Of a stretch of DNA of 64,000 nt, positions 31,930-43,054 are shown piece by piece. The stretch's first letter is position 1. Each line of letters begins with the position of its first letter. Source of the stretch: Williamsoniiplasma somnilux (GTDB taxonomy: Bacteria > Bacillota_I > Bacilli_A > Mycoplasmatales > Mycoplasmataceae); the NCBI RefSeq assembly GCF_002804005.1, contig NZ_CP024965.1:248001-312000 (forward strand), given 5' to 3'. The notes under the pieces were generated by a model. The model worked only from the letters and a program-made list of their open reading frames with translations. It made no database searches and had not been told where the DNA came from. Position numbers and translations under genes: made by a program.

Positions 31930-34053
31930 ATGAAAAAAGAAAAAAGCAATTTTAAAAAGATCATATTGTTACTTATTTTAATGGTTCCTTTGGCAGCAAC
32001 GCCTTTTATTATTTTTGGATTATCTCAAAAAATTTCTAAAGATATATCATCAATTCAAAATGAATTACAAAGTATTTTAGATCAAAGATTAAATAAATTT
32101 TGAACAAAAGAGGAATTACAAGAAGAACTTAATAAAAAATATGGTAATAATGCAATTAATGTTGAATTAATTTTTTTTAACTATGCCCAAAAATCTTTTG
32201 AACAAAAAACTGAAAAATATAAATTTACAGGCAATAACTTAAACAATGATGAAACCATATATACAGGTTCAATTGAATTAGCTCATAATTTTAAATTAAA
32301 TAAAACTAAAAATATTTTTGAAGTCAAAACCCAACTTCAAGACCTTCTAAATTCCCCTGATTATACAAACAAGAGTTGAACCAAAACAGCATTAGAACAA
32401 GCCATATTTGCTGCAAATATCGATGATGCTGGGGGAATTAGTGTTGAAGAAATTAAAACAATTAACACCCGAGCTTTTACAGGAGGTCCGCAAAGCACAT
32501 CTTGAAAATTTACTGGTCATGGAAATCAAAGCAATCATTGAAAATACACAAACCATATCACGTTAGAACACAATTGAAATAATCTTGAAGATAAAACCCA
32601 AAACATTATCAACATCAATTCTCAACTTCAAGACCTTCTAAATTCCCCTGATTATACAAACAAGAGTTGAACCAAAACAGCATTAGAACAAGCCATAGTT
32701 GCTGCAAATATCGATGATGCTGGGGGAATTAGTGTTGAAGAAATTAAAACAATTAACACCCGAGCTTTTACAGGAGGTCCGCAAAGCACATCTTGAAAAT
32801 TTACTGGTCATGGAAATCAAAGCAATCATTGAAAATACACAAACCATATCACGTTAGAACACAATTGAAATAATCTTGAAGATAAAACCCAAAACATTAT
32901 CAACATCAATTCTCAACTTCAAGACCTTCTAAATTCCCCTGATTATACAAACAAGAGTTGAACCAAAACAGCATTAGAACAAGCCATAGTTGCTGCAAAT
33001 ATCGATGTTGCTGGGGGAATTAGTGTTGAAGAAATTAAAACAATTAACACCCGAGCTTTTACAGGAGGTCCGCAAAACACAACTTGAAAATTTATTGGTC
33101 ATGGGGATCAAAGCAATCATTGAAAATACACAAACCATATCACGTTAGAACACAATTGAAATAATCTTGAAGATAAAACCCAAAACATTATCAACATCAA
33201 TTCTCAACTTCAAGACCTTCTAAATTCCCCTGATTATACAAACAAGAGTTGAACCAAAACAGCATTAGAACAAGCCATAGTTGCTGCAAATATCGATGAT
33301 GCTGGGGGAATTAGTGTTGAAGAAATTAAAACAATTAACACCCGAGCTTTTACAGGAGGTCCGCAAAACACAACTTGAAAATTTATTGGTCATGGGGATC
33401 AAAGCAATCATTGAAAATACACAAACCATATCACGTTAGAACACAATTGAAATAATCTTGAAGATAAAACCCAAAACATTATCAACATCAATTCTCAACT
33501 TCAAGACCTTCTAAATTCCCCTGATTATACAAACAAGAGTTGAACCAAAACAGCATTAGAACAAGCCATAGTTGCTGCAAATATCGATGATGCTGGGGGA
33601 ATTAGTGTTGAAGAAATTAAAACAATTAACACCCGAGCTTTTACAGGAGGTCCGCAAAACACAACTTGAAAATTTATTGGTCATGGGGATCAAAGCAATC
33701 ATTGAAAATACACAAACCATATCACGTTAGAACACAATTGAAATAATAAAAAAGATTCATCAGAAAATATTATAAACATCCAAAATATTTTACAAGATAT
33801 TTTAAATTCTGAAGATTATAAAAGAAAAAGTTGGGATAAAGTTGAATTAGAACAATTATTAATTTCAATGAATATTGATGTTAAAGGTGGAATTGTTATT
33901 GAAGAAGGAGAAACTATAAAGCATACTTCTAAAAAAAGGGGACCACACACCACGACTTGAAAATTTGTTGGAAACGGAAATATAAATAATTATTTTAAAT
34001 ATAATGGAGAAATTATTTTAGAACATAATTGAAACAATAAATGAATACAGTAA
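31930..34053 (+). CDS. Modular Trp-rich surface protein with 291-bp tandem array
   Basis: A 707-residue protein. It starts MKKEKSNFKKIILLLILMVP, a signal/anchor segment without Cys. Seven ~97-residue Trp-rich modules follow. The first and last are diverged, while modules two to six are nearly identical and encoded by exact 291-bp repeats. The repeat contains NKSWTKTALEQAI, DAGGISVEEIKT, TSWKFTGHGNQSN and ITLEHNWNN. GAGGT precedes the ATG. Unlike its relatives it has no DUF285 end and is its own transcription unit behind a T16-spaced promoter. Array and promoter together suggest a size- and phase-variable surface antigen; that is inference. Confidence 0.83.
32332..33747 (+). repeat. In-frame tandem array, 291-bp unit, 4.9 copies
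   Basis: The anchor GACCTTCTAAATTCCCC recurs at 32341, 32632, 32923, 33214 and 33505, exactly 291 bases (97 codons) apart. Copies one and two share AGCACATCTTGAAAATTTAC, whereas copies three to five have AACACAACTTGAAAATTTAT. The copies therefore arose by stepwise duplication. Confidence 0.97.
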
Positions 34054-34097
34054 AAAAAATTAGCATTTTTATTTTTAGTAATTTATATATTAATATA

Positions 34098-34145
34098 AAA
34101 CATTTCAAAAAATATATTTACGTTTTGAAATGTTTCAAAAATTAA
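34098..34145. repeat. Long inverted repeat after the tandem-array gene
   Basis: AAACATTTCAAAA pairs with TTTTGAAATGTTT across 22 bases. There is no clear T tract, so termination is possible but not certain. Confidence 0.5.
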
Positions 34146-34198
34146 TTAATTAAAAAACTTTTATTAACTAATAAAAGTGGATTAAGGAGATTTGATAA

Positions 34199-34864
34199 AT
34201 GAAAGAATTCAAAGAGATAAAAAAAATAGAATCGGAATGAACTGAATATATTGATTCTAATAATGACTCACAAAAAACTAAGGAATTTAATTTTAAAAAA
34301 ATTAAAGCAAAAGAAATCCTTAAACTTGGTTATGACAAAAATGGATGTACTATTCATCATTTTAAAGGCAAAAAAGTTCCCAATAAATTGCCCATTGAAA
34401 TTAGAAGTCTTAAAAGTTTTTTTAGTAATAATCCCAACAAAATTATTGAAGGTATTGAAACTTGAGATACAAAATTAATCTTAGATATGTCATATGTTTT
34501 TGAAAATTGTAAAAAATTTAACGGAAACATTTCTCGTTGAAGAGCTTTTAATGCAACAACCATGGAAGGAATGTTTAAAGGTGCTAAGAAATTTAACAAT
34601 GACATTTCTGATTTATATACATTTCGAGTTCATAATATGAAATATATGTTTAAGGATTCAATAGAATTTAATCAAGATATTTCCAATTGAAATATCGTAA
34701 ATCTTAAATTTTTTCGATCAATGTTTGAAAACGCTCATTCTTTTAACAAGGATTTATCAAAATGAACTTTTTGTCAAGAAATTGTTTTTTCAACAGATTA
34801 CGATAAAAATGCAATCTCTTGAGCGGATTTTAATAAACCAAAATTTAATAAAAAAAATACTTAA
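34199..34864 (+). CDS. DUF285 repeat protein without signal peptide
   Basis: A 221-residue protein beginning MKEFKEIKKIESEWTEYIDS. It shows no hydrophobic N-terminus, unlike the neighbours that carry DUF285 at their ends. Residues 30-80 match the pre-DUF285 region of the giant proteins (FNFKKIKAKEILKLGYDKNG, KKVPNKLPIEI). The DUF285 repeats follow: [60 protein letters not shown] and MFENAHSFNKDLSKW. AAGGAGA precedes the ATG at good distance. Either it is cytoplasmic or it is a detached cassette for recombination with the long genes. The two DUF285 pseudogenes in the island are its decayed relatives. Confidence 0.8.
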
Positions 34865-34907
34865 ATTATAAAAAATCTCGTATATAAAACGAGATTTTTT
34901 ATAATTT
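34863..34907. terminator. Bidirectional terminator between the DUF285 gene and azoreductase
   Basis: A 19-bp stem: AAATTATAAAAAATCTCGT with its complement, loop ATATAAA. The A/T tracts in the stem give T runs on both strands. Confidence 0.9.
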
Positions 34908-34909
34908 AA

Positions 34910-35503
34910 TTAAAATTTCTTTGCCGCTTCCGTTATATCTTCTACAATATTATCAACTGCTTGAGTTGGTGTTAAACCACTAACTTTAGTTCCAGCTAAT
35001 AAAATTGGTTCAACAACTTTAGCACCTACAAATTCTCAAGTTCCTCTTAGATAATCTGTGTGATTTCCTCACATATATCATCCAAATGGTGCGCCTTGGG
35101 TAGTTAAAATTTGTACGGTTAAATTAGTTAATAATCCAATTGCATCACCTTTTTTTGAATATTTATATGAAAATGTTTCGTTAGCCAATAAGATGTGATC
35201 TAAATAATTTTTAACAATTCCTGGAACATTGAAGTTATGCATAGGACTAGAAATTACAATCTTGTCAACTTCACGTAATTGTTGAATATATTTCATTGCA
35301 TCTTCTTCATTGAAGTAAGTGGCGAAATTTTGTTCTGTTAGCGATTTTTGTGCCATTGGTACATGATTTAAATCTAAATAAATTAATTCATCTTTTGGAT
35401 TGTTTTTAGTGTATTCTTCAATAAACTTTTTACTTAGTTCTCATGAATAAGATTTGTCTTTTGGACTTATTGTTCCTGAAATAACTAATACTTTTTTACT
35501 CAT
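34910..35503 (-). CDS. azoR: FMN-dependent NADH-azoreductase / NAD(P)H dehydrogenase (quinone)
   Basis: A 197-residue flavodoxin-fold oxidoreductase (AcpD/AzoR family) that passes electrons from NAD(P)H through FMN to quinones or azo compounds. It probably guards against electrophile stress. Motifs: VLVISGTISPKDKSYS in the N-terminal phosphate-binding loop, ISSPMHNFNVPGIVKNYLDHI, ETFSYKYSKKGDAIGLL and TTQGAPFGWYMWGNH. TGA Trp codons split the frame into short pieces under the standard code. The start is fixed by AAGGAGA upstream. It is a lone gene, ending at the shared 34863-34907 hairpin. Confidence 0.93.
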
Positions 35504-35553
35504 AATATAATCTCCTTGTGATTATTATAATTATAACTACCTAAACTCTAAAA

Positions 35554-35590
35554 TAAAAAAATATCTTGAATAATTCAAGATATTTTTTTA
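35554..35590 (-). terminator. Terminator of the lipoprotein-HIT operon
   Basis: TATCTTGAA pairs with TTCAAGATA over a 3-base loop, flanked by A7 and T7. It overlaps the HIT stop codon and lies upstream of azoR. Confidence 0.8.
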
Positions 35591-35980
35591 TTTTAACTTA
35601 TTGTAAATATTGTTAACATCATCTAAATTAACTTTATTAATTTTGAAAGTAAAGCCTTCCTCTTTTTTGTATTTAGGAATGATGTGTTCATGATAATGTA
35701 ATACTTCTTGAAAAGCTTCGTTTCCATCGTTGCTTACAAAATTGAAACCTTTAGGATTTAATTTTGTTAATTTACCAATCACAGCTAACTTAGCTTTTGC
35801 TACATCACAAACAATTTGTGAATCAGCTTTGCTAAAAGATTCCACATGTTTTTTTGGAATTACCAAGCAGTGCCCATTAGCATTTGGGAAAATATCTAAA
35901 AATGCTAAAGTTGTTTCATTTTCATAAATTTTATAACACGGAATCTCATTATTAATGATTTTGCAAAATAAACATTCCAT
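35588..35980 (-). CDS. hinT: HIT family (HinT-like) nucleotide hydrolase
   Basis: A 130-residue histidine-triad protein. HinT enzymes split nucleoside phosphoramidates and acyl-adenylates. The N-terminus CLFCKIINNEIPC has the family's Cys-rich start, followed by LAFLDIFPNANGHCLVIPKKH and the triad HYHEHIIPKY at residues 95-99, where the last family His is replaced by a shortened pattern (H-Y-H-E-H). The ATG overlaps the stop of the lipoprotein gene upstream (TAATG). In Mycoplasma hominis HinT is encoded with and binds the membrane proteins P80 and P60. This is the same layout. Confidence 0.93.
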   Translation of the reverse strand: MECLFCKIINNEIPCYKIYENETTLAFLDIFPNANGHCLVIPKKHVESFSKADSQIVCDVAKAKLAVIGKLTKLNPKGFNFVSNDGNEAFQEVLHYHEHIIPKYKKEEGFTFKINKVNLDDVNNIYNKLK

Positions 35981-38256
35981 TAGTCTGAAGATCCGTTGCT
36001 AAAAATATCATCACGTAGGTATTTTGAAATTGTGTTATATAACTCATTGTATAGAATATCGTTGTTTGTAATAAATTGCGGATAAATAGTTACTTTAGCT
36101 TGTTCAATATTATTTTCATCTTTTGCAGCAATATATTGCAATTCACGTAAAATATTTCATTTTTTATCACTAGTTAAACTTTGAATATCTAAACTAGAAC
36201 TATTAGATTTATAAAAATCGAAATTTCCACTTTGAACTAAACTATCTGGAAATGATTCGTTGTTTCCTAAATTAATTTTATAACCAGCGGTTTTGTTATT
36301 TGTGTCCAAACCATCAACAGTAATTAAATTAGCTGAATTTCCTGAATCAAATGATAATTTAATATTTCCAATTGTAACTACTTTGCCAACTTTATTAGCA
36401 TCGCTTGGAGTTACTTCAACAATAGTGTTGTCATCTTCTTTAGTAAATTTAATTGTATCAGTGCTTGTTGGTGTATTAGCAAGCACACCCAAATTAACTT
36501 TTGCATTAAATGCTATATTTCCATAAGTATTATCATGAGTATTATCAACTGAACCAATTAAGGAAACACTTGTTGCACCTTGTGGCATTCCGATAGTTGA
36601 TTTGCCATTTCCATCTATGAAACCAGCAGTATTGGGTTTGTTTATCTGTGTTCAGTCTTTGAAAACATCTAAAGCCTTTTGTTGAGTATAAACAACACCA
36701 TCAACTTTAATTTTTAAATCCTCTAAATTTGGTAATAAAGCTTTAATGTCATTTATTTTTGAAGCATCTAAATTTTTTACACCAGTTGCATCAACCTCAA
36801 TTTCTGTTTTTTGTCCATTAGTATAACTATTGTTTTTATCGTGTAGTAAATCAATCATATATAGTGGTAAAACTAAATAAAAATCTTTAGAGTTTTTAAT
36901 GTTTGAATTATAACCTTCACCGTAATTTCCTTTTGAAAGAATAGCGGGTCCATTTGCTTTATTAACAGCCGCATACGCATCTTGAGCAATAATTAAGTTA
37001 CCATCAACTGATTTAATGGTTTCTCCATCATTAGCGACAAAACCATTAAATCCAGAGATTCCTAAATACGGATCTGTTCCAGCTGCTGTATTGTTTTTGT
37101 CTCCAATGTCTAGCATAGTGTCAAAAAGTGATTTGAGTGAAGTTACATTAGTATCTTTAATATTTCCGTTATTATCAAGGTTGTTTTTAATTGAAGACCA
37201 AACTGATGCTGCTGTTGCTTGATCTTTCATTGTAAATGATCAAACCATTTTAATATTTGATTTGTAACCATCTTCTTGACTTCAAGTTTGCACCTTTTTA
37301 GCTACTGGTGAATTTTTGTCGAAAAACAATCCTGGTTTATTAGCATCTGAACTAGTTCTTCACATTTGAGCATCTAAATATGATATTGCTAATACACTAT
37401 CGTAAATTTTTGCTTTAATTTCTGAATTAAAGTATTCTTGAAAACGATATTGTAACGCTTCAACCCCATTTAGGTAATTAATATTATTTTCATCGATTCC
37501 TAAAACTTTAGTATCTGTTCCTGTGGCTTTTTCTTGACCTAAAGTGAATTTACCCAAACTTGCAAGTTCTGCATTATTTAATTCAACTTTATTTTTTTCT
37601 GCTTTAAAAAGAACAACAAATTTACCTGCTTCTAATTCTTCAATTGATGGTAGTTTAGGTTTTTTGATTTCAGTTGATGCATCTTTTGAAATATATTCAT
37701 TTGCCATACGTCATAAACTGTATGAATCATTTTCTCCACCTTTACTAAATCAAACTGTATATTTGTCTTCGTTTTCGGTATCATTTTTTTGTAAATTAGA
37801 AGGATTAATTCCTAATTTTTTCTCAAATAATTCACTTTCTTTTTTAGCAGCTTTTCCATCAATGATTGCTGATGTATATTCGTAAAAGAGTTTATCTCCA
37901 GCAATATTAGCAGAAATTTCATTAATTTTTTGATCATATATTTTTTGATCAAAACCTTTTAATTTTAAGTTTGTGCTTTGTTTTTTTTGTTGTTGCTCAT
38001 AATACAATTTACTAATTTTATCGTTAACTAAATTCATCATCGCAGTCTTGATGTCAATTTGATTAAATATATCAAAGTTAGTCGTACTGAAATCTTTATC
38101 CCCTTTAATTTGATTTAATATTTTGTCTCGTAATTCTTTTTCTAAAGTTAAAGTGTCAAATCTTTTAATGCTTTGATTGTTACCACAAGCTACAACAACT
38201 CCTGCAGTTGCTGAAATCAAGGCAAAAGACCCTAAAAAAGTTAATAGCTTTTTCAT
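35980..38256 (-). CDS. Large lipoprotein, P60/P80-like partner of HinT
   Basis: A 758-residue lipoprotein, MKKLLTFLGSFALISATAG followed by the lipobox VVVAC. The rest is hydrophilic, with Lys-, Asp- and Asn-rich stretches and a moderate number of TGA Trp codons that break the standard-code frame. No enzyme motif is visible. It lies between a second lipoprotein and hinT, with TAATG overlaps on both sides, so the three proteins are made together. By position it corresponds to the P60 or P80 membrane protein of other mollicutes; the sequence match was not tested. RBS GGAGGT is in the end of the upstream gene. Confidence 0.85.
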
Positions 38257-41210
38257 TATTTTTTACCTCCTATTTTTCTATTATTTAAATCATATGTAGT
38301 TTGAGTTTTTACAAAATCATTAATTAATGATTTTGTAAATTTTCATTCAATCAAATCATTTGCTTGTGTTGCATATTTATTTCTAGAAACTGACGATGTT
38401 TTAAATGGATCAAATCATTGTAACTGTATTAATTTATCAATATGTGAAGTCAATTCCTCTTTAGTTATAGAAAGTTTAGCTTCATCAACTGAATTTTCTT
38501 GTTCGCTTTTTGTATTGTAATCTAATTTGCTTAAAGGTAAGTCTTTATTTTTACCACCAAAACCACTTTCAAGTTTAGAATCATCAATTGATTTATTTCA
38601 TTCATCTCAACCATCTTTAAAATCGTTTTGGCCTTTCATTATAGTCAAACTAGTTAAATAATTGATTTTGTTCGTTAAATCTTGTTTGAATTTTTTTGAT
38701 AATGAATTAGTTTCATCAAATTCAATTAACCATTCAATAACTTGATCAATTTGCTGTTGTCCTGTAATGCTGACGAAATAATCAAACATTCATGAAGCAC
38801 CTAATGATAATTCGGTTGTTGATGAATCTTTGGCAGTTGCATAATTGAATGCAGCATCAATAATGTTGTATTTAGCAATTGTGTCAATTGTTGAGTTTGA
38901 ATCTTTAATATTAGTTCCAATTGAATTGTTTACTAAGTATTGTTCGTACTTATTCGAAATAGAACTATTGATACGAGAATAATCCAATCCAAGTTTCTTA
39001 ATATCTTCAATTCTATCAGCGGAAATGAATTCCATGCTTTCTTCTTTTGTTGTATCATTAGCAGCTTTATTTTTTGTTTTGTTTAGTTGAGAAGATGAAA
39101 CTGAATTTGGTTTAAATGCTCCTTTATAATCCCCAAAAATATAACGATAGTCTCCATTAGTTTGGCCTTTGGCATAATTATTTATTTTTTGTAAAGTTTG
39201 AGCATCTTTTAGATAACCTACTTTATCATTTTCGAAATCCACAGTTTTTTGAGCCGATAATAATTCTGAACCTTTAAGAATATCAAATCCCGAAATTTTG
39301 GTAATATGTAAACCATCGGTATCCATGAAAGCAATTATCCCTAATTCTTTGTTTAGAACTTTATAAACTTTGTTATCAGATTGCTTATCAGAAGTAGAAA
39401 ATTCCCCGGTTCCATCTTGATTTACTTTTCTGTTTAAAGACTTAATCAATCCCAATGCTTGCCCTAATTTTGCTCAAGCCTCAGATTGTTGGTTTTCATC
39501 AGGTAAGCTTTTGATCACATTCGCAATAGCTGTTGCATTGTCAGGTAAAAAAGCACCTTTTTCTGGGTCTTCTAAATCATCCCTACTTTCAACTTCAATT
39601 GCATTATCTGCAATATCAAATTCTTCTATATTACCCTGAGTTTGCAAGAAATCATAAACAGAATATTTAGTAATTTTAGAATGACTTGAATCACTTAGTG
39701 TTAATAACTCACTATCGTTTTTAGTTGTATAGTAATTTGAACTGTCTGTATTTCAAGCTTCATTATTCTTAACAAAAATTTTCCCATTATTTGCTTTATT
39801 TTGATTTGCAAATATTGTATCAAAAGGTGATTGTGATGTTCCTTCAATCGTTTTTGCTCCAGTTACATAGTTATTTAAAAAGTCCATTAAACCAGTAAAT
39901 TGTTTAGCGTCAGTAGTTGTAGTTTTATCAAAAAAAGCTTCACCATTGATTTCTTTTGCTAAATCTCCTGTCCCCTTATTGAAAACAACTTCAGTTATTG
40001 CAAGTGGTTTTTGGTTTTGAAAGAAACTGTCAACAACAAATCTTTGCGAATTTGATAAAAATCCATATAATTCACTATCTGTATTTGTATTCAAATTTAA
40101 ATCATCAGCTTTTGTTGGATAACTTGCAACAAGATCAAAATAACTATTTTGTGAATTTAATTCTTTTCCATCAAATAAAACTGTATTTCATTGAGAAGGA
40201 GATGCTAAATTATAAACATTATTAATATAAATTGCTTCTTTAAGTGTTTTCTCATCAACGTTCGCTGTACCAAAAGCAGGTACAATTCTTTTTAATAATT
40301 CTTTTGCATTGTTAACAGTTAATGTACTTATCGAAGATTCATCTGCTCATTTAATATCGTAAATGTTTCAAATTTTTTTGTTTTGACTATCAAATCTAGT
40401 TTGAGATTGAGTATTTTCAGTAATATTATTAAAACCACCAGTTGCATTAAAAAGATTAATTAACAATTCTTTATTATTATCTTTTTCTTCAACAATTTTA
40501 TTTGCTAACTCAGAAGTTTTGACATTTTGTCATTTCTCCATTAGTTGTTCTAACAATGTATTTCTATTAAGTTCTGTATTAGAAGTCATATCTGCAATGT
40601 TTGTTTGACTTTTTTTAATCAACAAGTTACTTAATTGTGCATAAGCACCAGTTTTAGGATCAGTTAATACTAGGTTATTAATATAAGCTTTTCTTAGTGC
40701 ATCATAGTTTTTATCAACGTTTGGAAATTGTTTCGCAAGTTCGTCAACTAATTTCTCACGATTATCAACTTCTTTTTCTTTTTTCTTAAAACTATTTATG
40801 GCTGCTCCATAAACTGTGTAAGTTTCAGTTGAATCCATATCTCCTAATAAATCAGAGATAATTTTTTTCATGTTATTTTTCGAATCTTTATTTGAATTAA
40901 GCGCATAATAGTTATTTTCTTTGTTGAATATAGCATTAAATAATTTCGAATCATCTTTTTTAGATTCTTGCATCACTGCAACTGCAAAAATTTGATAAAA
41001 ACTTTTAACAATTTTAATATGATCTCCAAAACCATTTAGCGAGATATATCAATTCAATAAGTCTTCACTATTAAATTTAATATTCCCTTTGTTATCAATA
41101 AAGGTTGAACCTTCACTTTTATCTTCTTCCTTTGAACCACAAGAAACAACCAAAGCAGCCGAAGAAGCTGTAATTGAAATTGCTCCTAACAATGTTAATA
41201 ATTTTTTCAT
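38256..41210 (-). CDS. Very large lipoprotein, first gene of the HinT operon
   Basis: A 984-residue lipoprotein, MKKLLTLLGAISITASSAA followed by the lipobox LVVSC. The first residues resemble the next lipoprotein, so the two are likely distant paralogues. It is hydrophilic throughout with no membrane segment after the signal and no motif I recognise. TGA Trp codons divide the frame; it is continuous under code 4 to a TAA that overlaps the next ATG. RBS AGGAG. A likely -10 (TATAAT on the minus strand, 41262-41257) lies about 47 bases upstream in the divergent region shared with sufS. Confidence 0.85.
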
Positions 41211-41256
41211 CTTTTTTCTCCTATTCGTTTAATACTTCACTTAATTTACAAATATA

Positions 41257-41291
41257 ATTATAAAGGAAAATACACTTTAAAAGGTTATAAT
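41257..41291. promoter_or_regulatory. Divergent promoters between the HinT operon and sufS
   Basis: Minus-strand TATAAT at 41262-41257 and plus-strand TATAAT at 41286-41291. No convincing -35 for either. Confidence 0.45.
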
Positions 41292-41331
41292 AATTAAAAA
41301 TATAAAGTGAGTTCTATAGCGAGGTAATTAT

Positions 41332-42555
41332 ATGAAAATAAGAGAAAAATTTCCAATTTTAAGAAACAATCCGGGACTAATTTATCTTGATAATGGAGCG
41401 ACAACCTTGAAACCTATAAGTGTTATTCAAGCAGAAACTAGTTATCTAGAAAATATTAGTGCCAATCCACATGCAATAGATTACAAAACTGGGTTTGCAG
41501 CAACTGAAATTATTACCGAAACTAGAGTCAAAACAGCTAAACTAATTAATGCAAAAAACACCAATGAGGTTATTTTTACTAGCGGGACTACTCATTCTAT
41601 TAATCAAATTGCTTTTGGTTTGAAGAATTTTATTCATGAAAAAGACGAAATTTTAGTCACTACAATGGAACATTCAGCTAATTTATTGCCATGAATTATT
41701 GTTGCTAACGAAAAAAAAGCCCAAATAGTGAAAATTCCGCTTAATAAAGACACGGGTATAAATATTAATAAATTGGTTGAAGTAATCACGCCTCAAACCA
41801 AAATTTTTTCTTTTGTTCACGCCTCAAACACCATAGGTTTTGAAAATGATGTTAAAAAAATTGTTCAAAAAGTGCGAACGATTAATCCAAATATAATAAT
41901 TGTTGTTGATTGTGCCCAAACAATTGCTCATACTAATGTTGATGTAGAATCTTGAGATGTTGATTTTATTGCATTTTCAGCACATAAAATGTATGGGCCT
42001 TTTGGTTTAGGGGTTTTGTGAGGTAAAATAGCGCTTTTAAATGAATTGTTGCCAATTTTTTATGGCGGAGGAATGAGCAAAGAAATTAGCGAAGATCTAA
42101 TAAATTATAAATTGGCTTCAATTCCTGCTAAATTCGAAGCAGGAACACCAAATATTTCAGCTATTGCTGCTTTTTTGGCCGCTTTAAATTTTTTAGAAGA
42201 AATAAAAATTGAAAAAATTAGAAAACACGAACACGAATTAAAAGATTATTTAAGAAATAAAATTAAAGCTAATAAATTAGATTTAAAAATAGATTTTTAT
42301 AACTTAGAAAATCATGCTCCAATTCTTAATTTCAATGCTAAAAACGTTAATCCTCAAGATATTACTCACTTTTTAGACTTTAAATACAAAATTGCTTCAA
42401 GAAGTGGCGCTCATTGTGCTCGAAGAACTGAAGAAGTGTATGGAGAAAAAACATCAGTAAGAATTAGTTTTGGGGTTTATAATACAAAAGAAGAAATTGA
42501 TGTTCTTATTGAAGCTTTAAATAACATTGATAAGTTTTTAGATGTCATTTTTTAG
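41332..42555 (+). CDS. sufS: Cysteine desulfurase SufS
   Basis: A PLP enzyme that takes sulfur from cysteine for iron-sulfur clusters and thiolated tRNA. The 407-residue protein has IYLDNGATTLKP at the N-terminus, SGTTHSINQIAFGL and TTMEHSANLLPW around the cofactor pocket, and FSAHKMYGPFGLGVLW with the PLP lysine. The catalytic Cys is in RSGAHCARR near residue 363. GAGGT precedes the ATG. It is followed after 12 bases by sufU. No sufBCD is in the window, as in other mollicutes with a minimal SufS-SufU set. Confidence 0.96.
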
Positions 42556-42567
42556 GGGTTTGCAAAA

Positions 42568-42996
42568 ATGGAACAATATACAGATCAAGAATTAAGAAAA
42601 ATCATTATAAATCATTATACAGAATCAAAAAATAGAGGTTTTACAAATTCTTCTAATAGTTTAAAAATTGATTTAAATTCTCCTACTTGTAGTGATGAAT
42701 TGACACTTGAAATCGAAATTGAAAATACAATATTGAGAAGTTTAAAATTCGAAGGTTCAGCTTGTGTAATTGCAACCGCTGCAGCCGATATGATTATTAA
42801 CAAGCTTTTGAACAAAAATAAATCTCAAGCATTAGCGATTATTACTAATTTTGAAGATTTAATTAAATTAGGTAAACAAGACGCTTTTGAAAATGATTCT
42901 TTGCTTGCTTTTAAAAATGTTCACAAACAAAGAAATAGAATAATGTGTGCAACACTTCTTTCAGATGGAATCAAAAAATTTTTACAAGAAAATTAA
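42568..42996 (+). CDS. sufU: Iron-sulfur cluster assembly protein SufU
   Basis: A 142-residue zinc protein that accepts the persulfide from SufS. The three conserved Cys are in NSPTCSDELT, FEGSACVIATA and RIMCATLLSDGI, in the order of the family. The family Asp metal ligand is the D of TCSDELT. Length is normal. It immediately follows sufS, consistent with one operon. Confidence 0.94.
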   Translation: MEQYTDQELRKIIINHYTESKNRGFTNSSNSLKIDLNSPTCSDELTLEIEIENTILRSLKFEGSACVIATAAADMIINKLLNKNKSQALAIITNFEDLIKLGKQDAFENDSLLAFKNVHKQRNRIMCATLLSDGIKKFLQEN

Positions 42997-43008
42997 GCAA
43001 GTTAAAAA

Positions 43009-43014
43009 TATAAT
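43009..43014 (+). promoter_or_regulatory. -10 before the 5-formyl-THF cyclo-ligase gene
   Basis: TATAAT, 40 bp before the ATG at 43055. Confidence 0.4.
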
Positions 43015-43054
43015 ATATAAATATTTGTAATATTTAAGAAAGTAGTTGAAAATC

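Noticed and set aside
32332-33747. Direct repeats that might be called a CRISPR array
   Set aside because: The unit is 291 bp, in frame, coding, and without unique spacers.
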